A DNA stretch of 64,000 nt, from positions 1,922,001 through 1,986,000 of the forward strand of contig NZ_BLLB01000002.1 of the NCBI RefSeq assembly GCF_010723735.1, in the 5' to 3' direction. This DNA comes from Mycolicibacterium hippocampi (GTDB taxonomy: Bacteria; Actinomycetota; Actinomycetes; Mycobacteriales; Mycobacteriaceae). Positions 27,970 to 38,119 of this stretch are shown here, in pieces. The notes under the pieces were generated by a model that was not told the origin of the DNA, ran no database searches, and saw only the letters and a list, made by a program, of their open reading frames with translations. Position 1 is the stretch's first letter. Each line of letters begins with the position of its first letter. A program made the position numbers and the translations under genes.

Positions 27970-29406
27970 ATGACCTTTCACAGCAAGATGTTCATCGACG
28001 GCGGCTGGACCGATTCCTCCGACGGGGCCGTGGACCAAGTCCCCGCGCCTGCGAGCGGGGAGACGTTCGCCGAGATCGCACACGGCACCGTCGCCGACGT
28101 CGACAGGGCGGTGGCGGCCGCCGACGCAGCGTTCCCGGGCTGGGCGAGAACGCCTGTCGGCGAACGGGCGCGGGCGTTCCTGAAGCTCGCCGACCGCGTC
28201 GAGGACGACCAGCGCACGCTCGCCGAGATCGAATCCCGCAACGTCGGCAAGCCGATCGCCTTGGCGCTCGAAGAGATGGAGATGATCGCCGATCATCTGC
28301 GCTTCTTCGCCGGCGGGGCCCGAACGATGGAAGGCCGGGCGGCCACCGAGTTCGTCCGGGGCAAGACGAGCATCCTGCGTCGGGACCCGTTGGGCGTCGT
28401 CGGTTCGGTAGCCCCGTGGAACTATCCGCTGCTGATGGCGATCTGGAAGATCTCACCGGCGCTGCTCACCGGGAACACCCTGGTTCTCAAACCCTCCGAG
28501 CACACCCCGTTCTCGGTTCTGCGGCTGGCCGAGCTCGCGCAAGATCTGTTCCCCGCCGGGGTGTTCAACGTCGTCACCGGTGACGGCAGCGACGTCGGCG
28601 CCAGGCTCGTGTCCCATCCGACCGTGCGGATGTCCTCACTGACCGGTTCGGTGGACACCGGGCGGGCGTTGATGCGCGCCTCCGCCGACTCCAACCTCAA
28701 GAGGCTGCATCTGGAACTGGGCGGCAAGGCTCCCGTGGTGGTGTTCGACGACGCCGACGTCTCGCTGGCGGTGGCCAAGATCATGGAGGGCGCATTCTGC
28801 AACTCCGGCCAGGACTGTATGGCGGCTTCGCGGCTCTATGTCCATGACTCGGTACACGACGACCTGGTGTCCGGCCTCGAGAAGGCGGTCAAAGAACTTG
28901 ACCTCGGAGACATCGCCGACGAGAACACCTCCATGGGACCGGTGATCACGGCCGCCCATCGAGACCGTGTCGAGGGCTTCGTGGCCCGCGCCAAGGCGAC
29001 CGGACACACCGAGCTGATCCAGGGAGACAATCCCGGTACCGGCTTCTACACAGCGCCGACCGTAGTCGTCGGAGCGCGGCAGGGCGACGAGATCGTCCGT
29101 ACCGAGGTATTCGGTCCGGTCACGTCCGTCACCAGGTTCGGCGACACCGACGACGTCATCGCACTCGCCAATGACACCGAATACGGGCTGGCCGCATCGG
29201 TTTTCACCAAGGACCTGACACGCGCCATGACGGCCTCCAGTGAACTCCAGTTCGGTACGGTGTGGATCAACGACCATCTGCCCGTGACCCCCGAGATGCC
29301 GCATGGCGGGTTCAAACAGTCAGGCAACGGCAAGGACATGTCGGTGTACGCGCTCGAGGAGTACAGCGAGATCAAGCACGTGATGATCAACCGCGAGAGC
29401 GCCTGA
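27970..29406 (+). CDS. NAD-dependent aldehyde dehydrogenase, aminobutyraldehyde/betaine-aldehyde type
   Basis: 478 residues. Catalytic Cys283 in FCNSGQDCMAASRLY and general base Glu249 in LHLELGGKAP are both present, so it makes a free acid. The C-terminal block MPHGGFKQSGNGKDMSVYALEEY is close to that of gamma-aminobutyraldehyde dehydrogenase (PatD/YdcW type), pointing to an omega-amino or polar aldehyde substrate; substrate inference from this is only moderate. ATG at 27970 follows GGAGT; the open frame extends back through tetR but without homology. One bp separates it from the next gene. Confidence 0.9.
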   Translation: MTFHSKMFIDGGWTDSSDGAVDQVPAPASGETFAEIAHGTVADVDRAVAAADAAFPGWARTPVGERARAFLKLADRVEDDQRTLAEIESRNVGKPIALALEEMEMIADHLRFFAGGARTMEGRAATEFVRGKTSILRRDPLGVVGSVAPWNYPLLMAIWKISPALLTGNTLVLKPSEHTPFSVLRLAELAQDLFPAGVFNVVTGDGSDVGARLVSHPTVRMSSLTGSVDTGRALMRASADSNLKRLHLELGGKAPVVVFDDADVSLAVAKIMEGAFCNSGQDCMAASRLYVHDSVHDDLVSGLEKAVKELDLGDIADENTSMGPVITAAHRDRVEGFVARAKATGHTELIQGDNPGTGFYTAPTVVVGARQGDEIVRTEVFGPVTSVTRFGDTDDVIALANDTEYGLAASVFTKDLTRAMTASSELQFGTVWINDHLPVTPEMPHGGFKQSGNGKDMSVYALEEYSEIKHVMINRESA

Positions 29407-29407
29407 C

Positions 29408-29734
29408 ATGACGGTCAGCGCGATCAACATGTTCCGCCTGCGACCCGGGGTGAGCCCGGAAGAGTTCGAGAGATTCTCTGCTGAGCTCGACCGACCCACG
29501 TGCCTGGGTTTCGACGTCGTGGTCGGCTTCGAGGTCTTCCTGACCGAACGGACCGACAGCAGCAGCTTCGATGTCGTCGAGGTCATGACGGTGACATCCT
29601 GGCCGGAATGGGAGAAGGTGCGCGACGAGGCACCTGAACTCGAGGCCGTCGTCCGACGGTTCGACCAGTTGGTCGAACCGGGCAGCGTCTCGACCCTGTT
29701 TGCCCGCAAATCACCACTCTCCCAGGAGATCTAG
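29408..29734 (+). CDS. Small protein, probable dimeric alpha/beta-barrel fold
   Basis: 108 residues. The pattern (SAINMFRLRPGVSPEEFERFSAELD, then VVVGFEVFLTERTD and VVEVMTVTSWPEWEKV) fits a ferredoxin-like dimeric alpha/beta barrel as found in Dabb, EthD and RedY/HapK-like proteins, but no catalytic residues can be named. It begins 1 bp after the dehydrogenase stop and ends right at the flavoenzyme ATG, so it is tightly co-translated and probably acts with one of them. Confidence 0.65.
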   Translation: MTVSAINMFRLRPGVSPEEFERFSAELDRPTCLGFDVVVGFEVFLTERTDSSSFDVVEVMTVTSWPEWEKVRDEAPELEAVVRRFDQLVEPGSVSTLFARKSPLSQEI

Positions 29735-31477
29735 ATGCCATCTACTCCCGCCACGGTCACGGACTACGACGCCGTCGTGATCGGCGCAGGCCACAACGGC
29801 CTGGTGACCGCGAATTATCTGGCACGCGCCGGACGGCGGGTGCTGATCCTCGAGGCCAGACCCGTCGTCGGGGGCGCCTGCGTCACCGAGGAACTGATCC
29901 CGGGTTCGAAGTGGTCGTCGTGTGCCTTCATCGCCGGCTTGCTGCGGCCCGAGATCATCGAAGAACTGGAACTCCGCCGGTTCGGACTGGACCTCTACCA
30001 GGGTGATGCGTTGTCATTCAGCCTGTTCCGCGACGGCACGTCCTTCACGATGTGGAAGGAGACCGACCGCACGCTGCGCGAGATCGAGAAGATCAACAAG
30101 AAGGACGCGAGCGCGTTCCTCGACTTCGGGGTACGCCTCCAGCGATTCGCCGGTCTGGTAACACCGTATCTGCTCGCGTCGCCACCGGAGCGTTCCGAAG
30201 TCTTCGCCGCATTCGAAGCCGCCGGTGAACAGACGTTGTTCGACGAGTTCACGTTGCTCTCCGTCCGCGACCTCCTGGACCGCTATTTCGAGGACGAACG
30301 GCTCAAGAGCATGCTCACCTTCTTCGGCATGGTGTCCATCTTCGGCGGGCCCTCCACACCGGGAACGGCCTACACCTACGGCCACCACTCCTGGGGTGAG
30401 TTCAACGGCAATTTCGGACAGTTCGGCCTCGCCCGTGGCGGTATGGGGGCGATCAGCGAGGCCCTCGCTGCCGGTGCGCGGCACCACGGCGCCGTCATCC
30501 GTACGTCGGCACCCGTCGACAAGGTGATCGTCGAGCGGGGCACCGCCACCGGGGTGCGCCTGGAGGACGGCACGGTGGTCACCGCCCGGCAGGTGTTCTC
30601 CAATGCCGACCCCAAGCGGTCCATGCTGCGACTGGTCGAACCCGGGGTGCTGCCGGCGGGGCTGGTCCGCGACGTCGAGAACATCGACACCCGGGGATCG
30701 ATGGCCAGGATCCACCTCCTTGTCGACGAACTGCCGCAGTATCTTCCGTTTTCCGATGCCACCCCCGGACCGCAGCACCACGGGCATCAACTCCTGGGGC
30801 CCAGCAGGGAGGCGTTCGAGGAGGCCGCCGAAGCGCAGCGGCGCGGCACCTTCCCCAGCACCTTCGTCATCGAAGCCGTCACCCAGTCGGTGACGGACGA
30901 CTCGCTGGCCCCTGCGGGCCTGCACACGATGACGCTCGGCATCCAGCAGCTGCCCTCGGAACTGACCGGGACAACCTGGGCGGCCGAAAAGGAGAAGTGG
31001 GCCGACCTGGTTCTGGAGGACCTCTTCAGCTACGCCCCGAACCTTCGTGACCACATCCTCGCCCGGGTGATCATCACGCCCGACGACCTGGACAACGAGT
31101 ACCTGATCACGGACGGCAACATCTTTCACGGCAGCATGATGCTCGATCAGCTGTTCGGGGCCCGGCCGATCCCCGAGCTCGCGAACTACCGTACCCCGGT
31201 GCGCAACTACTACCTGTGCGGCTCCGGTACGCACCCCGGTGGCGGGGTCATGGGGGCCAACGGACACAATGCCGCCAAGGTCGCGCTCGCCGATCTGGCG
31301 GGTCTCGCGACGTCGGTGCGCGCCGCCGGTGCGCCGGCGGTCCACCGCGCACGGCCGTGGCAGCAGCGGCTGGTGGGGGCTCTGATGTCCAGCAGATCGG
31401 GACGGTGGGTGAGCTACAAAGCCGCGCGCCAGCCCGCGCTGCGCAAGATCACCGCCTACGCCGCGCGCGTTCGGTGA
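29735..31477 (+). CDS. FAD-dependent oxidoreductase, phytoene-desaturase/PYROXD2-like
   Basis: 580 residues. N-terminal dinucleotide-binding motif VIGAGHNGLVTANYLARAG followed by the Glu that binds FAD ribose (LEARPVVGGACV); C-terminal FAD motif around YLCGSGTHPGGGVMGANGHNAA. This layout is that of the CrtI/PYROXD2 superfamily, not of classical amine oxidases. Substrate unknown: neither carotenoid genes nor an obvious electron acceptor partner are nearby. It may oxidise an amine, alcohol or C-C bond of the compound handled by the cluster. Its stop overlaps the dehydratase GTG by 4 bp. Confidence 0.85.
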   Translation: MPSTPATVTDYDAVVIGAGHNGLVTANYLARAGRRVLILEARPVVGGACVTEELIPGSKWSSCAFIAGLLRPEIIEELELRRFGLDLYQGDALSFSLFRDGTSFTMWKETDRTLREIEKINKKDASAFLDFGVRLQRFAGLVTPYLLASPPERSEVFAAFEAAGEQTLFDEFTLLSVRDLLDRYFEDERLKSMLTFFGMVSIFGGPSTPGTAYTYGHHSWGEFNGNFGQFGLARGGMGAISEALAAGARHHGAVIRTSAPVDKVIVERGTATGVRLEDGTVVTARQVFSNADPKRSMLRLVEPGVLPAGLVRDVENIDTRGSMARIHLLVDELPQYLPFSDATPGPQHHGHQLLGPSREAFEEAAEAQRRGTFPSTFVIEAVTQSVTDDSLAPAGLHTMTLGIQQLPSELTGTTWAAEKEKWADLVLEDLFSYAPNLRDHILARVIITPDDLDNEYLITDGNIFHGSMMLDQLFGARPIPELANYRTPVRNYYLCGSGTHPGGGVMGANGHNAAKVALADLAGLATSVRAAGAPAVHRARPWQQRLVGALMSSRSGRWVSYKAARQPALRKITAYAARVR

Positions 31478-33246
31478 CGACCCACCAGCAACGGGCATCG
31501 GCGTCACCCGGTTTGAGAAGCGCCAAATGGTTTGCCGGTAACGATGTTCCCGGCTTCGTCCACCGCTCTGCCATGAGGGCTTCGGGATTCTCCCGCATGG
31601 CGTTCGAGGGACGGCCCATCGTCGGCATCTGCAATTCATGGTCCGAAGTCGTCAACTGCAACATGCATTTTCGCGGCCTGGCGGACTCGGTGCGCCGCGG
31701 GGTGCTGGCGGCAGGCGGATTCCCGCTGGAGTTTCCGACCATCTCCCTCGGTGAGCAGTTGATGAAACCCACCACCATGCTGTTCCGCAACCTGATGGCG
31801 ATGGACGTCGAGGAGTCCATCCGCGCCTACCCCTTCGACTCGGTGGTCCTGCTGGGCGGGTGTGACAAGACGGTCCCCGCGCAGCTGATGGGAGCGGCCA
31901 GCGCCGACGTCCCGGCAATCGTGCTGACCGGGGGACCGGCGGCGCCCGCCGTATTCGACGGCAAGCAACTCGGGGTGGGCACGGACCTGTGGGAGTACAT
32001 CGACGACGTCCGGGCCGGCCGGATGTCGATGGCCGACTACGAGCGACTTGAAGCGGCCGCAGGGCCGTCCCGCGGGCACTGTCCGGAGATGGGCACCGCC
32101 TCGACGATGGCCACCCTGGTCGAGGGGCTCGGCATGACTCTGCCCGGCACGGCGGCGATACCGGCGATGGACTCGCGCCGGATGCAGGCCGCAGAGGAAT
32201 GTGGGGCACGGGCCGTGGGTCTGGCGCTCGAAGGGCTGCGTCCCTCACATGTGCTGACGGCGGAGGCCTTCGACAACGCCATCACCCTGATGCTCGCCGT
32301 CGGCGGATCCACCAACGCGGTCGTGCACCTGCTGGCGATCGCCGGCCGGGTGGGAGTTCCCCTGTCCCTGGACCGGTTTCACGAGATCTCAGCCCGTACC
32401 CCGCTTGTGGTGAACGTGCGGCCCGCCGGTCAGCACCTCGTCGAACAGGTCTTTCACGCCGGGGGTATCCCGGCGGTCATGAAAGCGATCGAACCGCTGC
32501 TGCACATCGACGCCCCGACCGTCACGGGAAAGACCGTCTCCGAGAACCTGCCCGCCGCAGCCGCCGCGGACACCTCGGTCATCGCCCCGCTGAGCGCGCC
32601 GTTCCAGCCCACACAGGGTCTTGCGGTGGTGCGCGGCAATCTCGCGCCCCTGGGCGCGGTGATCAAATGCAGTGCGGCCACCCCCGAACTCCTGGTGCAC
32701 CGCGGTCCGGCAGTGGTGTTCGAGAACATGGACGATCTGCTGGCACGCTTCGATGACCCCGACCTCGAGGTGACACCGGACTCCGTCCTCGTGCTCCGTT
32801 CCGCCGGGCCCCAGGGGGCTCCCGGGATGCCCGAATGGGGTCAACTGCCGATTCCGACCAAACTGCTCAAGGCGGGGGTGACCGACATGGTCCGCATCTC
32901 CGACGCCCGGATGAGCGGAACCGCCTATGGCACCTGTGTTCTGCACGTCAGCCCGGAATCGGCTGCGGGAGGTCCGTTGGGGCTGGTTCGCGACGGTGAC
33001 GTCGTCGCTCTCGACGCGTTGGCCGGCAAACTCGACGTCTTGGTGTCGGCAACCGAACTCGAGGCGCGGCGCGCAGTGCCGGACCGCCCATCACCGAAAC
33101 GGCCCATCCGCGGTTACGCCGCGTTGTACGTCGATCGAGTCCTGCAGGCAGACCAGGGGTGCGACTTCGACTTTCTCACCGGACGGTCACAGAACCCGGC
33201 AGATGAACCCGACGCCGTCTTCGACGGCTGGGTCGGCGGTTGGTGA
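31474..33246 (+). CDS. IlvD/Edd-family dehydratase of the sugar-acid subgroup
   Basis: 590 residues. Cys53 (GICNSWSEV), Cys130 (LGGCDKTVPAQ) and Cys203 (GHCPEMGTASTM) are the Fe-S ligands; Lys132 after the second Cys is the carbamylated metal ligand position. The MGTASTM form and AAIPAMDSRRMQ are typical of L-arabinonate/sugar-acid dehydratases, whereas true IlvD has a GMYTANTM-like motif, so an aldonate rather than a branched-chain intermediate is the likely substrate: a 2,3-dihydroxy acid becomes a 2-oxo-3-deoxy acid. GTG start overlaps the flavoenzyme stop. Last gene of the tetR-led set. Confidence 0.88.
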   Translation: MTTHQQRASASPGLRSAKWFAGNDVPGFVHRSAMRASGFSRMAFEGRPIVGICNSWSEVVNCNMHFRGLADSVRRGVLAAGGFPLEFPTISLGEQLMKPTTMLFRNLMAMDVEESIRAYPFDSVVLLGGCDKTVPAQLMGAASADVPAIVLTGGPAAPAVFDGKQLGVGTDLWEYIDDVRAGRMSMADYERLEAAAGPSRGHCPEMGTASTMATLVEGLGMTLPGTAAIPAMDSRRMQAAEECGARAVGLALEGLRPSHVLTAEAFDNAITLMLAVGGSTNAVVHLLAIAGRVGVPLSLDRFHEISARTPLVVNVRPAGQHLVEQVFHAGGIPAVMKAIEPLLHIDAPTVTGKTVSENLPAAAAADTSVIAPLSAPFQPTQGLAVVRGNLAPLGAVIKCSAATPELLVHRGPAVVFENMDDLLARFDDPDLEVTPDSVLVLRSAGPQGAPGMPEWGQLPIPTKLLKAGVTDMVRISDARMSGTAYGTCVLHVSPESAAGGPLGLVRDGDVVALDALAGKLDVLVSATELEARRAVPDRPSPKRPIRGYAALYVDRVLQADQGCDFDFLTGRSQNPADEPDAVFDGWVGGW

Positions 33247-33258
33247 ACCGTCGGCGTC

Positions 33259-34829
<1,571 letters not shown>

Positions 34830-34898
34830 TCAGACCTTAGTCTCGATCCACCGATATTCGGACAGACCCCAAGCGAAGTGGACCAAGGGAGACGCGAC

Positions 34899-35603
34899 AT
34901 GCCAGAGCGCGTAGTTGTCATAACCGGCGCGTCATCCGGAATCGGAGCACGCACGGCACGCGAAGCCCACGACAGGGGATATCACGTCGTCCTCACCGCA
35001 AGATCTGCAGACAAGCTCGAATCACTCGCCGCCGACCTGCGCGGGCCCAACCCGGCGTGTGCGGTCCCAGGCGATACCTCCCGATGGGCCGACGTGGCGA
35101 GACTGCGCGACACGGCATTGAGCGCGTTCGGACGTATCGATGCAGTCTTCGCCAATGCGGGTCAGTGGATACCGACGTCCTTCCTCAACCCCACCACCGA
35201 GCCGGACGATTGGCGAAACATGGTGCTCGCGAACGTTCTCGGGCCGGCGCTGATCGCCCGGGCCTTCGTTCCCCACCTGGTGGTCACCAAGGGCCATCTG
35301 GTTTTCACCGGCTCGGTCGCCGGCCGGATAGTGGTACCTGGCCAGCTGTATCCGGCGACCAAGTGGGCGATCACCGGTATGGCCCAGTCGATTCGCGCCG
35401 AGATTGCACATACCGGTGTGAAGACGACCGTCATCCAGCCCGGCCTCGTCGACACAGGCACCGCGGCCGCAGACCGATCACACGAACCGATGCTCGACCC
35501 CGGCGCCATCGCGAATGCGTTCTTCTACGCGATCGACCAGCCCGGCGATGTCGACGTCAACGAGATCGTGATCAGACCTGCCGGCCAACGTCCCGACCGT
35601 TGA
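34899..35603 (+). CDS. Short-chain dehydrogenase/reductase (SDR)
   Basis: 234 residues, classical SDR. Cofactor motif TGASSGIGART, NAG-equivalent FANAGQW, catalytic Ser in FTGSVAG and YPATKWA (Tyr-x3-Lys). VLTARSADKL after strand 2, with Arg, suggests NADP(H). Substrate unknown. The long open frame begins far upstream, antisense to rmlB; the ATG at 34899 with AAGGGAG before it is the family start. Convergent with the LLM gene, 28 bp apart. It is not part of the equivalent M. tuberculosis interval as I recall it. Confidence 0.88.
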   Translation: MPERVVVITGASSGIGARTAREAHDRGYHVVLTARSADKLESLAADLRGPNPACAVPGDTSRWADVARLRDTALSAFGRIDAVFANAGQWIPTSFLNPTTEPDDWRNMVLANVLGPALIARAFVPHLVVTKGHLVFTGSVAGRIVVPGQLYPATKWAITGMAQSIRAEIAHTGVKTTVIQPGLVDTGTAAADRSHEPMLDPGAIANAFFYAIDQPGDVDVNEIVIRPAGQRPDR

Positions 35604-35631
35604 GTGCCGCAAGGCCAAGCGGGATTGAGGC

Positions 35632-36489
35632 TCAGCCCGGCAGCCCCAGCGGCCCCGCCAGCTCCTCGAGTGTCGACAGCAGTTCGTCGGATCCGCCCAG
35701 GACCTGGATGGCGACGTGGTCGGCGCCGGCGGCGTGGTGCTCGAGCAACCGGGCGGCGATGTCGTCGGGAGAACCGTGGGCGACGACCGCGTCGATGAAC
35801 CGGTCGGTGCCGGGCTTGACCAGGTCCTCGTCGGTGAACCCCAGCCGCTTCCAGTTGTTCAGGTAGTTGGACAGATCGAGGTAGAAGCTCACGGTCTCCC
35901 GCCCGATCGTGCGGGCCGCCTCGGCGTCGTCGGTCAGCACCACCTTGTGTTCTGGTGCTAGAAGTACCGTGGGGCCGAGCAGTTCGCGTGACCGACCGGT
36001 GTGTACCGGTGTGGTCAGGTACGGGTGCGCACCTGCACTGCGCTGCGCCGCGAGCTGCAGGACCTTCGGCCCGAGCGCCGCGATCACCATCCGGCTTGTC
36101 GGCACCTTCGCGGCGTCCAGAGCATCCAGATAGGAGACCAGCGCCTCATAGGGCTTGCGGTACTCCTGGGTGTGCTCGGGGTGCCCGACGCCGACCCCGA
36201 GGACGAATCTGCCGGGGAAGGCCTTCTCGATGCGGTGGTAGGACTCGGCGACTTCGCTCGCTTTGGCGGTCCAGATGTTCACGATCCCGGTGGCCACCTG
36301 CAGGTGCTGTGTCTTTTCCAGGATCGGCTCCACGAATGCCAGGTCGGCGGCGGGAGACGCGCCCACCCAGACCGTCCCGTATCCGAGCTTCTCGATCTCG
36401 ACGGCCTGCTCCGGGGTGACCGGTGCGCCGGTCCACACTCCGAAACGGCCCAGGGCCGGCTTGAGCGACACACCCTCTGTTGCGTTCAT
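35632..36489 (-). CDS. LLM-class (luciferase-like) oxidoreductase, probably F420-dependent
   Basis: 285 residues of the bacterial-luciferase-like family; an alpha/beta barrel with GTVWVGASPAADLAFVEP, IVNIWTAKASEVAESYHRI, VLGVGVGHPEH and VIAALGPKVLQLAA, a pattern common in mycobacterial F420-dependent reductases. The cofactor (F420 or FMN) cannot be fixed from sequence alone. Corresponds in length and position to Rv3463, between infA and rmlB. A strong AAGGGGG ribosome-binding site precedes the ATG. Confidence 0.88.
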   Translation of the reverse strand: MNATEGVSLKPALGRFGVWTGAPVTPEQAVEIEKLGYGTVWVGASPAADLAFVEPILEKTQHLQVATGIVNIWTAKASEVAESYHRIEKAFPGRFVLGVGVGHPEHTQEYRKPYEALVSYLDALDAAKVPTSRMVIAALGPKVLQLAAQRSAGAHPYLTTPVHTGRSRELLGPTVLLAPEHKVVLTDDAEAARTIGRETVSFYLDLSNYLNNWKRLGFTDEDLVKPGTDRFIDAVVAHGSPDDIAARLLEHHAAGADHVAIQVLGGSDELLSTLEELAGPLGLPG

Positions 36490-36549
36490 GTCTGCCCCCT
36501 TCGGTTCGGTTTGTCGGGTACCAGCTTGGCAGGTGGCGGCTGAAGGTGG

Positions 36550-38025
36550 TCAGGCACCGGTCGCAACGTCGTCGGCCGCGAGCGCGGGAGCCGGTGCGTG
36601 CAACGGAAGGCAGACGACGAATTTGGTGTTCCCGGGCCGGGATTCCACCGACAGGTTGCCGTGGTGCTTTTCGACCACGATGCGCCACGCCAGATCGAGG
36701 CCGAGGCCGGTGCCCTCGCCGAACGGTTTGGTGGTGAAGAACGGGGTGAAGATCCGCTCGATGATGTCCTCGGGGATGCCGGGGCCGTCGTCGGCGATCT
36801 CGACCCGGATGGTGCTCTCGCTCTCGCGCATGGTGCGGATCGTCAAGGTGCCGCGCCCGTCCATCGCCTGGATCGCGTTGTCGACGATGTTGGTCCACAC
36901 CTGGTTGAGATCACCCGGGTAGCACCCCAGCTCGGGCAGCGACTTGTCGTACTCCTTGACGAGCTTGACGGGGGTGTCCTTGCCGATCTTGCCGCCGAAC
37001 ATCATCAACGTGCTGTGCAGCAGCTCGTGGATGTCGGCGGTCTGGTACTCGGCGCGGTCCATCTGCGAGTACTGCTTGGCGCCGGCCAGCAGCGCGGAGA
37101 TCCGCTTGCTGGCCTCGGCGATCTGGTTCATCAACAACTCGTTGTCGATCGTGTACTTCAGCCAGCCGATCGCGCCCGGAAGCGTCGCCGAGCAATCGAC
37201 GTCCGCGATCGACGCCTCGACGCGCTCCAGCCAGTCCACGTCCAGGCCTGCCTCGACGAACGTGGGTGCGTAGTCCCAGGCCGCGGCGATGCCGTGGTCG
37301 TCGAGCCAGTCTCCGATCTGGTCCTCCCGATCGGAGGTCTCCAGCGCCGTGAGCTCCTGCGACTTCGACTTGGCCACCTGTTCGGCGACCTCGTCCTGGA
37401 TGCTGACCAGCACTTTCAGCGCGGCCGGGGTGAACTCCCCGTCGGCGAGCATCGCGAGCTTGTGGCGCATCTTTCCGACGCCCTCGCGTAGGTCGGCGAC
37501 CGCGCGTGCGGTGGCGCCGGCGGGATTGTTGAGCTGGTGGGTCAGGCCTGCCGACAGCTGACCCAGAGCCAGCAGCTTCTCCCGCTGGCCGAGGATCTGG
37601 CGCTGCCGCAACCCGCCGACCATGTGGCCTTCCAGCAGATGCACCGCCATCGGGAACTCACGGTGCATGAACTCGGCGAATGCGTGCGCGTCCAGAACGA
37701 AGAACCGCGACGGCCGGGTCACCCGCACCGTCGCCTGGTAGACGTGTTCCTCACCGGGGATGTAGGCCGACCAGGCCCCGCAGTACACCCCGCGCTGGGA
37801 GGTCCGGTTGGTCTCGATGTCGACCCCGCCCGAGCGTTTCGACATCACCAGTTCGCCGTCGATCAGCACGTAGAAACAGGTCGCCGGCTCTCCCTCGATG
37901 TGAATCGGACCAGGCTGGAAGGTCGCGATGTGGCCGTTGTCGCACAACGTCTGTAGCTGTTCGTAGGTCAGCGCCTCGAACAGGAACAACGTGCGCAGCT
38001 CGTCGGGTAGACACTTCTCGCCCAT
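36550..38025 (-). CDS. Histidine kinase with N-terminal cyclic-nucleotide-binding domain
   Basis: 491 residues from ATG at 38025, which has GGAAGGAA 8 bp upstream; in-frame starts further upstream lack such a site. N-terminal cNMP-binding/CRP-like beta-roll (residues ~10-140: FQPGPIHIEGEPATCFYVLIDGELVM), an RCAL-type helix, then the phosphoacceptor His in LGQLSAGLTHQLNNPAG, a long helical middle region, and an ATPase domain with WTNIVDNAIQAM (N box), IADDGPGIP and GEGTGLGLDL. Cytosolic. Lies 94 bp downstream of the receiver-flavoprotein gene on the same strand, and is the likely phosphodonor to that receiver. Confidence 0.9.
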   Translation of the reverse strand: MGEKCLPDELRTLFLFEALTYEQLQTLCDNGHIATFQPGPIHIEGEPATCFYVLIDGELVMSKRSGGVDIETNRTSQRGVYCGAWSAYIPGEEHVYQATVRVTRPSRFFVLDAHAFAEFMHREFPMAVHLLEGHMVGGLRQRQILGQREKLLALGQLSAGLTHQLNNPAGATARAVADLREGVGKMRHKLAMLADGEFTPAALKVLVSIQDEVAEQVAKSKSQELTALETSDREDQIGDWLDDHGIAAAWDYAPTFVEAGLDVDWLERVEASIADVDCSATLPGAIGWLKYTIDNELLMNQIAEASKRISALLAGAKQYSQMDRAEYQTADIHELLHSTLMMFGGKIGKDTPVKLVKEYDKSLPELGCYPGDLNQVWTNIVDNAIQAMDGRGTLTIRTMRESESTIRVEIADDGPGIPEDIIERIFTPFFTTKPFGEGTGLGLDLAWRIVVEKHHGNLSVESRPGNTKFVVCLPLHAPAPALAADDVATGA

Positions 38026-38119
38026 GGTGGTTCCTTCCAGCCTTAGCTTTGTGAAACGCGTATCGCCGGGTGCGGATTCCACCCACAGGGTGTCGCAGTC
38101 GGCCATCGGGTCGGTCCCG

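Noticed and set aside
30014..31639. 541-codon minus-strand frame over the flavoenzyme
   Set aside because: No recognisable motif; fully antisense to a gene with clear FAD motifs.
22722..33246. Meta-cleavage aromatic degradation cluster
   Set aside because: The aldolase and acylating dehydrogenase fit, but no extradiol dioxygenase, hydrolase or hydratase is present; a sugar-acid dehydratase is there instead.
31474..33246. Branched-chain amino acid dihydroxyacid dehydratase (ilvD)
   Set aside because: The MGTASTM motif and AAIPAMDSRR block match sugar-acid dehydratases rather than housekeeping IlvD, and no ilv genes are adjacent.
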